This document shows, piece after piece, positions 56,278-64,000 of a stretch of DNA of 64,000 nucleotides. The position numbers and the translations under genes are program-made. The stretch comes from Prosthecobacter debontii (lineage in GTDB: Bacteria; Verrucomicrobiota; Verrucomicrobiia; Verrucomicrobiales; Akkermansiaceae). The notes below the pieces were generated by a model. The model was not told the origin of the DNA. It worked only from the letters and a program-made list of their open reading frames with translations, and did no database searches. Position 1 is the stretch's first letter, and each line of letters opens with the position of its first letter. The DNA lies in NCBI GenBank assembly GCA_945862245.1, contig CAMAXN010000005.1, positions 28,755 to 92,754 of the forward strand, in the 5' to 3' direction.

Positions 56278-58200
56278 TTACAGCAAGTCGTACGACCGGC
56301 CGCCGATACCCTCGAACCAGAGTATATAGGCTTGGTTCACCATCGCGTAGCCGCCTGGAGTAGGGTAGTCGCCGGTGAAATACCAGTCGCCGCACTCGCC
56401 CTTGATGGAGGCACGGAGGTTCTCGATGGTTTGATAAATGACCTCTACTTTACCGCTCCATTCGATGTCTTCCGGATAAACCATACGTGAGATTTCAGCG
56501 GAGATTTCCTCGGCGGTAAATGCTTCATAAACGCCCTGCACGCGGTTGCGGCGCTCTACCAAAGGCTTCTTGAGTTCCTCTCGGCAATCGTTGTAGATCC
56601 GATCGAGCAGATACTGCCGCCCGGTGCGGCGATGAAGCGCAACGGCAGCGTTGAAAGCGATGAATTTGCCCAGTTCCGACATGTCGATGCCGTAGCAGTC
56701 AGGGTAGCGGATCTGCGGGGCTGTGGAGCAGATGACGATCTTCGACGGCTTAGTGCGAGCGAGGATTTTCAGGATCGATTTCTTCAACGTCGTGCCGCGC
56801 ACAATTGAGTCGTCGAGCACGACGAGGTTGTCACCGGGTTTAACTGCACCGTAAGTAATGTCATAGACGTGGGAGACGAGTTGATCGCGGCCTTTTTCTT
56901 GGGATATGAATGTCCGCATCTTGATGTCTTTGTGGGCGATTTTTTCGCCACGAGGCCAGTTGCGGAGGATTAGTTCATCGACCTTTTCGGTTGTCAGTGT
57001 TCCGTTGGCAACGCCTTCGAGGATAGCTACACGCACCTGCTGGCGGCGATAAAGGCGTAGTCCATCCATCATGCCATGGTAGGCTGTCTCGGCGGTATTC
57101 GGAATGAAGGAGAAAACGGTTTTGTCGAAACTCTCACCGATAGAGACCAAGACCTGCTCAACGAGCGCGGAGCCCATCGCCTTGCGCTCGCGGTAAATTT
57201 GCGGGTCATTGCCGCGTGAAAAATAAATTTTCTCGAAGGAGCAGGGCGTGAATTTCTGCGGGGTGTGAAATTGCTTATCGGTAAGGCTGCCATCCGCCTT
57301 GATTGTGATGACTGAGCCGGGATCGACCGACTTGATCTGATCCGCCTCAACCTCGAAGACGGTCATCAGCGGCACGCGTTCCGAAGCAAAGGCGATCACG
57401 TCCTCGGTGATGAGCATGTGGCAGGGGCGGATGCCGCGCGGGTCGCGCATGACGAACATGTCGCCGTTGCCGACGGCTCCGCAGATGGCGTAACCGCCGT
57501 CCCAAGGCTCGGCGGATTGCGCGATGATGTCCGGAATGTCGAGGGCGGCTGAAATGTGCTCCGGAATTTCTGCTCCTGGGATGCCTTGATCACGAAGCTT
57601 ATGGTAGAGATTCGTGTGCGCCTCGTCGAGGTGGTAGCCGATTTCCTCAAGCACCGTCTGCGTGTCTGTGCCGAACACTGGATGCTGGCCGCGCTGGATG
57701 AGCGTTTGGTTCAGTTCGGCGGCGTTCGTCATGTTGAAATTCCCCATGACCATCAGCGTCCGAGTCGGCCAGTTGCTGCGGCGCAGATAAGGGTGGCAGG
57801 AGCCTTCGTCGAACTCGCCGCTCGTCCCGTAGCGGAGGTGTCCCATAAGGATTTCGCCGCCAAAATCGAAATGATCCTTAACGCTGTCGGGATTATCTTT
57901 ATCGAGGAGGCCCTTGCGATCCATCTTGAAGAACGATTTCATTTCCTTGCGGAAAATCTGCGCGAGGGCGTCGGACTCGATGCCGCGGCGGCGGTGGACG
58001 TAGGGTTTGCCGATGGGCATGTTCAGTTTCACGCAGCCGATGCCGGTGCCGTCCTGTCCACGATTGTGCTGCTTTTCCATCAGCAGGAACAGCTTATTTA
58101 TACCCCATAGGCAGGTGCCATAGCGGTCGTAATAATAAGCGAGGGGCTTACGCAGGCGCACGGCCGCTATGCCGCATTCGTGGTTTAGGTGGTCGCTCAA
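56278..58200 (-). CDS. purF: Amidophosphoribosyltransferase (640-aa PurF-like)
   Basis: CGIAAVRLRKPL Ntn-type start after a short propeptide, HNRGQDGTGIG, GHLRYGTSG, GDNLVVLDDSIVRGTTLKKSI PRPP-binding motif. Confidence 0.9.
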   Translation of the reverse strand: MSDHLNHECGIAAVRLRKPLAYYYDRYGTCLWGINKLFLLMEKQHNRGQDGTGIGCVKLNMPIGKPYVHRRRGIESDALAQIFRKEMKSFFKMDRKGLLDKDNPDSVKDHFDFGGEILMGHLRYGTSGEFDEGSCHPYLRRSNWPTRTLMVMGNFNMTNAAELNQTLIQRGQHPVFGTDTQTVLEEIGYHLDEAHTNLYHKLRDQGIPGAEIPEHISAALDIPDIIAQSAEPWDGGYAICGAVGNGDMFVMRDPRGIRPCHMLITEDVIAFASERVPLMTVFEVEADQIKSVDPGSVITIKADGSLTDKQFHTPQKFTPCSFEKIYFSRGNDPQIYRERKAMGSALVEQVLVSIGESFDKTVFSFIPNTAETAYHGMMDGLRLYRRQQVRVAILEGVANGTLTTEKVDELILRNWPRGEKIAHKDIKMRTFISQEKGRDQLVSHVYDITYGAVKPGDNLVVLDDSIVRGTTLKKSILKILARTKPSKIVICSTAPQIRYPDCYGIDMSELGKFIAFNAAVALHRRTGRQYLLDRIYNDCREELKKPLVERRNRVQGVYEAFTAEEISAEISRMVYPEDIEWSGKVEVIYQTIENLRASIKGECGDWYFTGDYPTPGGYAMVNQAYILWFEGIGGRSYDLL

Positions 58201-58248
58201 AATCTTTTAAAATTCAAAATTCAAATTTCAACTTTCAAAAAAGAGGGA

Positions 58249-59244
58249 TCATTCGGCCACTTTTACTTTCACGCCGTCGCCGTTGCGCATTTGGCCGAGG
58301 ATGTGGCCGCCGGGGCCGGCCTTGAGGGTGGTTTCGACGTGGGCTGCGTCCACAATGACGACCCAGCCGATACCCATGTTGAAGGTGTGGAAACGATCCT
58401 CGGCATCGACGTGCTCAAGGAGTTTTTCAATGCCGGGCAGTTTCCATTCGGGTATTTCCAGATCCGCGCCCATGCCGACGAAGAGGCGTTCTAGATTCTC
58501 GGGAAGCCCTCCGCCGGTGATGTGAGCCATTGCCTTGGGTTTTACGCCAAATTTTTTCAGGTCGTTCACGACGTCGTCGTAGAGGCGGGTTGGCTCCAGC
58601 CATGCGGTAAGCTCTTCTGTGGTCACTACGCCTGGCCCGATCTCTTTGAGGGCGCGGCGGACGAGCGACCAGCCGTTGGCGTGGATGCTGTTGGACGGGT
58701 AGCCGATGAGGATATCACCGATGGCGATCGTAGTGGGGTCGATGAGATCCTTTTTCTCCGCGCAGCCGATGCAGAAGCCGGAAAGCTCAAGCACATCGGC
58801 GGGGACGATGCCGGGCATCTCGGCTGTTTCACCGCCGGCGAGGATGCAGTTGCAGGCTTCGAGGTAATCCGCCATGCCGCCAATCACGCGGGTGATCTTG
58901 TCTTCGTCGAGCGCGGCGATGCCGATGTAGTCGAGGAACAGCAGGGGATCGCCGCCGGTGGTGAGGATGTCATTCACCGACATCGCAACGAGGTCTTTGC
59001 CAGCGGTCTCCAGCATGTCGTTCTCCAACAGCAGCTCAAGCTTTGTGCCGACACCGTCGCAGCCGGTGACGATAACTGGTTGCTCGTATTCGGAAAGGTC
59101 ATAGCAGGCGGCAAAAAGCCCGAAGGCTCCCAGTAGTTTGCGATTCTTTTGGGTGCGTCTGACGTGCTCCTTGATGTCCCCAACAAGTGACGCAGCTCTC
59201 CGCGTGTCCACCCCTGCCTGCTGATACGTGAGCTTGCCTGCCAT
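58249..59244 (-). CDS. purM: Phosphoribosylformylglycinamidine cyclo-ligase
   Basis: LTYQQAGVDTRRAASLVGDIK, VIVTGCDGVGTKLELLLE, DLVAMSVNDILTTGGDPLLFLDYIGI, ILAGGETAEMPGIVPADVLELSGFCIG, AHITGGGLPENLERLF. Confidence 0.95.
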   Translation of the reverse strand: MAGKLTYQQAGVDTRRAASLVGDIKEHVRRTQKNRKLLGAFGLFAACYDLSEYEQPVIVTGCDGVGTKLELLLENDMLETAGKDLVAMSVNDILTTGGDPLLFLDYIGIAALDEDKITRVIGGMADYLEACNCILAGGETAEMPGIVPADVLELSGFCIGCAEKKDLIDPTTIAIGDILIGYPSNSIHANGWSLVRRALKEIGPGVVTTEELTAWLEPTRLYDDVVNDLKKFGVKPKAMAHITGGGLPENLERLFVGMGADLEIPEWKLPGIEKLLEHVDAEDRFHTFNMGIGWVVIVDAAHVETTLKAGPGGHILGQMRNGDGVKVKVAE

Positions 59245-59419
59245 TGCTGTGCAAGGGTTCTATGCGGGAGGTTTGAGTGGGTCACGAATAAAAACACAAA
59301 CCTCTCCACATCAGTCGTATTTGCTGATTTGCTGAGTGGAAAGGTGTTCGCTGGGGAGGATGGCGCGCGCGAAATGGGGTAGGGAGAGGCGGGGATTCCG
59401 GACTAGGGACGAGAAGAAT

Positions 59420-59575
59420 TCGAACCACGGATGGAAACAGATGGACACGGATAAGAAGATGGGAATGAGCATCTTGGCTGTAGACTGGCTTTTCCAAGGT
59501 CTCTCAAAATGTCAAGAAACGGATCTGCCCAACCGTCTTATCCGTGTTTATCCCCGTTCATCCGTGGTTCTCTTA
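59420..59575. repeat. CACGGAT-type interspersed repeat, inverted pair, locus 1
   Basis: GAATTCGAACCACGGATGGAAACAGATGGACACGGATAAGA ... CTTATCCGTGTTTATCCCCGTTCATCCGTGGTTCTC. Confidence 0.88.
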
Positions 59576-59674
59576 TTCATTTGGATAAGTTTTCTCCCTA
59601 TTGGAGAAACCCTGCCTATGGTTCCTTCTCAAAGGGGTTGCAAACCCCTTCTCCATAGTCGAAGAACAGGGAGG

Positions 59675-61270
59675 ATGTTCGCGAAGGCAACATGGAGGGT
59701 GAGCGCGGCGGTGATGCTGAGTCGTGTGCTTGGGTTGGTGCGGGAGATGATGTTTGCGGCGTTGTTTGGCGGAAGCCGGTGGATGGATTGCTTCTACCTA
59801 GCCTACAAGGTGCCGAATTTGCTGCGCGATCTCTTCGCGGAAGGGGCGCTCTCGCAGGCTTTCGTGACAACGTTTTCCAAGAAGGTGAAGACCGACGGTC
59901 CGGAGCAGGCGTGGGTTTTAGCGAACCGGATGATGACGCTGGCGGCGGTTTTTATGGGGTTAGTTGCGTTGATCGGGATAGGTATCGCGCCTTGGATTGT
60001 GGAGCTGCTGACCTCGCTTTCTAAAAGTGGGAAAGCCGGGCGCGGCCACAATCCAGCGGAGATTTCGCTGATGGTGGAGATGGTACGGGTGATGTATCCA
60101 TTCATCGCGCTGGTGTCGCTCTCGGCGCTGGTGATGGGGATGCTCAATGCGCGGGATGTGTTCGGGATGCCGGCGCTGGCGTCGTGCTTTTTCAACATCG
60201 GCTCGATGGCAGGCGGGGCGGCGATCGGTTACTGGATGGATCCGACATGGGGGCCACGGAGCTTGGTGGGGTTTTCATGGGGCGTGGTGATCGGTGGGGT
60301 GGCGCAGCTTGTTTGCCAGTTTCCCGCGCTGCGGGCGGTAGGTTATCGCTTTGTGGCAGATTTTCGATGGAACGATTCCGGCGTCCGACAGATACTGAAA
60401 CTGATGGTGCCGGCGGTGATCGCGGCGTCGGTGACGCAGGTGAACGTATTAGTGAATGCGATGTTCGCCTACGGTGTGGGCGAGGGTGCGGTGAGCTGGC
60501 TAAACTATGCTTTTAGGCTCATGCAACTTCCCATCGGCGTGTTCGGCGTTGCGGTGGCAACGGTTACACTGCCCGCGCTGTCCCGCGCGGCAATCCAAGG
60601 GGTGGGTGAAGATTTCGCACCGACTTTGGCAAAGGGCTTGAAGCTGGTGATGTTCCTGGTGTTTCCCGCGACGGTGGGCTTGGTGGTGCTGGCGGAGCCG
60701 ATCATCGGCTTGCTTTATGAAAGGGGGCAGTTCGATGCGGCGGACAGGTTGGCGACGGCGGGCGCGCTGCGGGCTTACGGATACGGACTGCTTTTTTACG
60801 CGGGTCTGAAAGTGTTGCAACCAGCCTTCTATGCGATCGAGAAACGCTGGCTACCGATGATTGCGAGCCTAATCGCCCTGTTCGTGAACATCGGCTGCAA
60901 CTACGTGTTCGTATTCGTTTTCAAATGGGGCCACGAGTCGCTGGCTCTTACTACAAGTATCGTAGCGAGCCTAAACTTCGTGTTCCTCTACTTCGCGATG
61001 ACGCGCTACGCCGGTGATATCGGGTCAAAGGGGCTGGTGCTCGCATTCCTGAAAATCGGCGTCGCTACCGCGGCGATGGGCGGTCTTTGCTTCGCGGCGG
61101 AGAGGTTTCTTTTCACCGAGCTGAGCGGGATGGCCATCTGGGAAAAAGGGCTTTGGCTCGGTGGGGTAATCGCTGTAGCTGGTAGCTTGTATCTCGTAGT
61201 GTCCAAATTGCTGCGCGTCGAGGAGATGAGTGATTTTCTCGCGTTGGTGAAACGCAAGGCGGGGAGGTAG
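59675..61270 (+). CDS. murJ: Lipid II flippase MurJ (MviN)
   Basis: MFAKATWRVSAAVMLSRVLGLVREMMFAALFGGSRWMDCFYLAYKVPNLLRDLFAEGALSQAFV. ATG at 59675; track ORF starts upstream at 59336 within the repeat-containing leader. Confidence 0.93.
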   Translation: MFAKATWRVSAAVMLSRVLGLVREMMFAALFGGSRWMDCFYLAYKVPNLLRDLFAEGALSQAFVTTFSKKVKTDGPEQAWVLANRMMTLAAVFMGLVALIGIGIAPWIVELLTSLSKSGKAGRGHNPAEISLMVEMVRVMYPFIALVSLSALVMGMLNARDVFGMPALASCFFNIGSMAGGAAIGYWMDPTWGPRSLVGFSWGVVIGGVAQLVCQFPALRAVGYRFVADFRWNDSGVRQILKLMVPAVIAASVTQVNVLVNAMFAYGVGEGAVSWLNYAFRLMQLPIGVFGVAVATVTLPALSRAAIQGVGEDFAPTLAKGLKLVMFLVFPATVGLVVLAEPIIGLLYERGQFDAADRLATAGALRAYGYGLLFYAGLKVLQPAFYAIEKRWLPMIASLIALFVNIGCNYVFVFVFKWGHESLALTTSIVASLNFVFLYFAMTRYAGDIGSKGLVLAFLKIGVATAAMGGLCFAAERFLFTELSGMAIWEKGLWLGGVIAVAGSLYLVVSKLLRVEEMSDFLALVKRKAGR

Positions 61271-61312
61271 GGAAGGCTTGCGTTTCATGGCGGCTGGTCT
61301 TGAGGTGGGGGT

Positions 61313-62227
61313 GTGAACAAGGAAGGTAAGCTTTACGCACTACTGGCGACCGCGCGGATCGCGAACGTGCCGAGTGTGGTGAGTAACCTCGGCGTCGGGG
61401 TGTTGCTGGGGAGCTTGGGAACGGGCGGGGATTTCTCGTGGCCATGGGGGCTGATGATCGCGGCGTTGCTGTTCTACGTTTCGGGAAATTTCCTCAACGA
61501 CTGGGCGGATCGGGAGTGGGATGTCCAGCATAGGCCGGAGCGGGCGTTACCGAGAGGATTGTTCGGGTCGCAATTTTATCTGGGTTACGCCTGTGCGGGT
61601 ATCGCGGTGGGAATGATTCTCGCGGCGTTGCATGGCTGGCGGGCGGGGGTCGTTTCGGCGGTATTGGTGGGTTTCATCTGGCTCTACACGAAGGTTCACA
61701 AGCAAGCGACTTGGGCGGTGATCCCGATGGGGCTGTGCCGCGCTTGCCTGCCGGTGCTGGGCTATGTGGGTGTGCGTGGTGGGATAAGCGGCTCGATGCT
61801 TTTTCCGGCGGCGGCGCTGTTGCTCTATATCATCGCCCTTTCTCTGAGCGCGCGGTGGGAATCGAAGGCGGAGGTGCCTGAGGAAAAAAAGTTCCTATCG
61901 CGCATGTTGTTGATGGCGGCTGGTCTCGTTGCTGCACTTTTGCCGATGATGGCGATGCCTCTGGTCGGCTGGATCGGGATGACGGCGTTTTTTATGTGGA
62001 TGGTGCTGTGCGTCACGAAATACCGGTCGCCGGTGCCTGCGCATGTCTCGGCCTTGCTGGCGGGGATTCCTCTGGTGGATTGGGTGACGCTCCTGCCGAT
62101 GGCGCTGATCTGGATGCACTTTGGAAGGGTGGATCCTTTCGATCCGATGTTTTCCATCGCCGTTTTCCTGCCGCCCGTTGCCTTTGTCCTTGGCCGGGTG
62201 CTGCAGCGCGTCGCTCCGGCGACTTGA
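61313..62227 (+). CDS. UbiA-family prenyltransferase (EboC-like)
   Basis: ALLFYVSGNFLNDWADREWDVQHRPERALPRGLFG (NDxxD-type motif), multiple TM segments. Confidence 0.78.
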   Translation: MNKEGKLYALLATARIANVPSVVSNLGVGVLLGSLGTGGDFSWPWGLMIAALLFYVSGNFLNDWADREWDVQHRPERALPRGLFGSQFYLGYACAGIAVGMILAALHGWRAGVVSAVLVGFIWLYTKVHKQATWAVIPMGLCRACLPVLGYVGVRGGISGSMLFPAAALLLYIIALSLSARWESKAEVPEEKKFLSRMLLMAAGLVAALLPMMAMPLVGWIGMTAFFMWMVLCVTKYRSPVPAHVSALLAGIPLVDWVTLLPMALIWMHFGRVDPFDPMFSIAVFLPPVAFVLGRVLQRVAPAT

Positions 62228-62237
62228 TTGATGAAAT

Positions 62238-62335
62238 TCGAACCACGGATGGCACGGATGAACACGGATAAGAGAAGAGTTTAAAATGAGCGAAGCACCA
62301 TCCGTGAAAATCCGTGTCATCCGTGGTTCTAAATC
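62238..62335. repeat. CACGGAT-type interspersed repeat, inverted pair, locus 2
   Basis: GAACCACGGATGGCACGGATGAACACGGATAAGAGAAGAG ... CCATCCGTGAAAATCCGTGTCATCCGTGGTTCTAAAT. Confidence 0.9.
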
Positions 62336-62403
62336 TTCCACACCTGCCGAGGTGAACTGTTCGGGGCTTGATGTTTCCGTTTTCCCGCGCTCCATTCTGA
62401 CCG

Positions 62404-62816
62404 TGAGCGGAATTCATGAAAAACAAGAGCGGTTGTTGGAGGAGTTAGATCTTTTCCAAGACTGGACGGAGCGGTATGAGTATGTGATCGGCCTTGGGAA
62501 AAGGCTCGAGCCACTGCCCGAGGGATCGCGCGATGAAAGTCATCTCATCAAGGGCTGTCAGTCTCAGGTGTGGCTGGATGCGGGAAAAAAAGACGGACTT
62601 GTCCATTTCTACGCCGACTCCGATTCGCTGATCACCAAGGGCATGATCGCGCTTTTTATCAATGTCCTTAACGGCGAGACCCCGGACGCGATCCTGACAG
62701 CGGATATGGGTTTCATTGATAAGACTGGACTCAAAGAGCACCTCGCGCCGACCCGTGCGAATGCACTCAACCTGATGGCCAACCAGATGAAGCAGCGGGC
62801 GCTGGCTTTCGCATAG
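62404..62816 (+). CDS. sufE: SufE family protein
   Basis: VSGIHEKQERLLEELDLFQDWTERYEYVIGLGKRLEPLP...ESHLIKGCQSQVWLDA...SDSLITKGMIALFINVLNG. Start approximate; the track start at 62286 lies in the repeat. Confidence 0.88.
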
Positions 62817-62867
62817 CGGTGCGCATTGCCGTTGACGTTTGTGCTTTGCGGGAAGAACACTGCCGCC

Positions 62868-63920
62868 ATGTTCATCGATCATATTAGGATTCTGGCGAAA
62901 GCGGGCGACGGCGGCGATGGCGCAGTCTCATTTCGTCGTGAGAAATTTGTCCCGCGCGGTGGCCCCGATGGTGGAGATGGCGGTAATGGCGGGAAAGTGA
63001 TCCTAGTGGTGGACAACTCCACCGATACGCTGCGGCAATACCACTTCGACCCCAAGCTCATCGCCGAGGACGGCAAGCCCGGCGGAAAGCACAAGAAAAC
63101 CGGAAAGACCGGCAAAAACAAGATCGGCAAGGTGCCGCCGGGGACGGTGATTTATAAAACGGATGCGGCGACGGTGAACGAGGCGGTCGAGTTCGAGCGC
63201 AGCGATGACGGTATTGACCTGGAGCCGATCGCGGATCTCATCGAGGAAGGGCAGACCTTCGTGCTCTGTGAAAACGGCGTGGGCGGGGAGGGGAATTTCA
63301 AGTTCCGCACCGCCACGAACCAGACGCCGACCGAACACACGCTCGGCACGCCGGGCCAGCAGGCAGTGTATTACCTGGAGCTTCGCCGCATCGCGGACGC
63401 GGGGCTGGTCGGTTTTCCGAATGCGGGGAAATCCACGTTGCTTGGCGCAATCTCAAACGCGCAGCCCAAGGTCGGCTCCTATCCTTTCACGACGCTGCAG
63501 CCGATGATCGGCGTGGTAGAGTTCGGCGGGTTCCGGCGCTGCACGGTCGCGGATATTCCTGGCCTGATCGAAGGGGCGCACGAGAACCGCGGCCTCGGCC
63601 ACGAGTTCCTACGCCACATCACGCGCTGCCGGGTGCTGTTGTTTGTGTTAGATATGGCAGGCAGCGAGGGACGCGATCCGATCAGCGATCTGGAAATCCT
63701 GCGGAAAGAGATCAAGGAATACGACGAGGATCTCGCGAAGTTTCCGTGGAAGGTGATCGCCAACAAGATGGATCTCGAAGGCTCGGCAGAAAACCTAGAG
63801 ATGTTTAAAAGCCGTTTCCCGAAAGTGGAGGTCATCGCGATCTCCGCCAATACGGGCGCGGGTCTCGATGACCTCAAAGTGATGCTCGACAGCGAGGTTT
63901 CCCACAAGGCGAAGAAATGA
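62868..63920 (+). CDS. obg: GTPase Obg/CgtA
   Basis: MFIDHIRILAKAGDGGDGAVSFRREKFVPRGGPDGGDGGNGG, VGFPNAGKSTLLGAISNAQPKVGSYPFTTLQPMIGVV, DIPGLIEGAHENRGLGHEFLRHI, NKMDLEG. Confidence 0.97.
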   Translation: MFIDHIRILAKAGDGGDGAVSFRREKFVPRGGPDGGDGGNGGKVILVVDNSTDTLRQYHFDPKLIAEDGKPGGKHKKTGKTGKNKIGKVPPGTVIYKTDAATVNEAVEFERSDDGIDLEPIADLIEEGQTFVLCENGVGGEGNFKFRTATNQTPTEHTLGTPGQQAVYYLELRRIADAGLVGFPNAGKSTLLGAISNAQPKVGSYPFTTLQPMIGVVEFGGFRRCTVADIPGLIEGAHENRGLGHEFLRHITRCRVLLFVLDMAGSEGRDPISDLEILRKEIKEYDEDLAKFPWKVIANKMDLEGSAENLEMFKSRFPKVEVIAISANTGAGLDDLKVMLDSEVSHKAKK

Positions 63921-64000
63921 ACGCGGAGCCGGTCTTTGTTTAACGAAACCCAGGGCACGCCCCAAAACGTGACCGTACGTAGGCAATTCTACCGGTTCCG

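Noticed and set aside
57556-58110. 184-aa + strand ORF over purF
   Set aside because: Antisense shadow of a conserved gene.
59585-59670. Short hairpins TTCTCC-CTATT-GGAGAA and AAGGGGTT-GCA-AACCCCTT before murJ
   Set aside because: Could be regulatory, but short and unsupported without transcript data or conservation.
1-64000. CRISPR arrays, prophage, secondary-metabolite clusters, tRNA or rRNA genes
   Set aside because: Looked for regular repeat-spacer arrays, phage structural genes, NRPS/PKS genes and tRNA-like cloverleafs; none seen apart from the tRNA-like domain of the tmRNA.

Overview
This ~64 kb window looks like a chromosomal segment of a Verrucomicrobiota-like (PVC) bacterium. That placement is an inference from the gene content: DUF1080, sulfatase, ThuA, DUF5069, and a type II secretion (T2SS) cluster with a prenyltransferase-repeat protein. 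Most of the window is housekeeping or conserved genes: ssrA (tmRNA), mutS, mntR, hpf, hrpB, hisC, uppS, lemA plus an M48 protease, gspG-H-I-J-K-L-M-(x)-D, a class A PBP, class I fumarase, 5-FTHF cyclo-ligase, rhaB, carbonic anhydrase, a CbiX-type chelatase, rsfS, purF, purM, murJ, a UbiA-family gene, sufE and obg. I found no CRISPR array, phage or obvious defence island. The less ordinary content is: (i) a membrane-anchored predicted pseudokinase with a 21-bp/7-aa heptad repeat; (ii) a tandem pair of S1C/PDZ proteases, the second lacking His and Ser of the triad; (iii) a sulfatase ORF whose catalytic core appears to be excised in frame; (iv) an IS1380/piggyBac-like element with 18-bp TIRs and a TTAA target duplication beside the hisC stop, its transposase carrying a nonsense codon; (v) several dispersed intergenic palindromic repeat families; (vi) decaying genes (FGE-like gene next to ssrA, yjbQ, vapBC) with traceable frameshifts. 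I did not find a convincing multi-gene novel system. The pseudokinase and the active/inactive protease pair are the best candidates for undescribed biology. All calls come from reading the sequence and translations; no database search was run.
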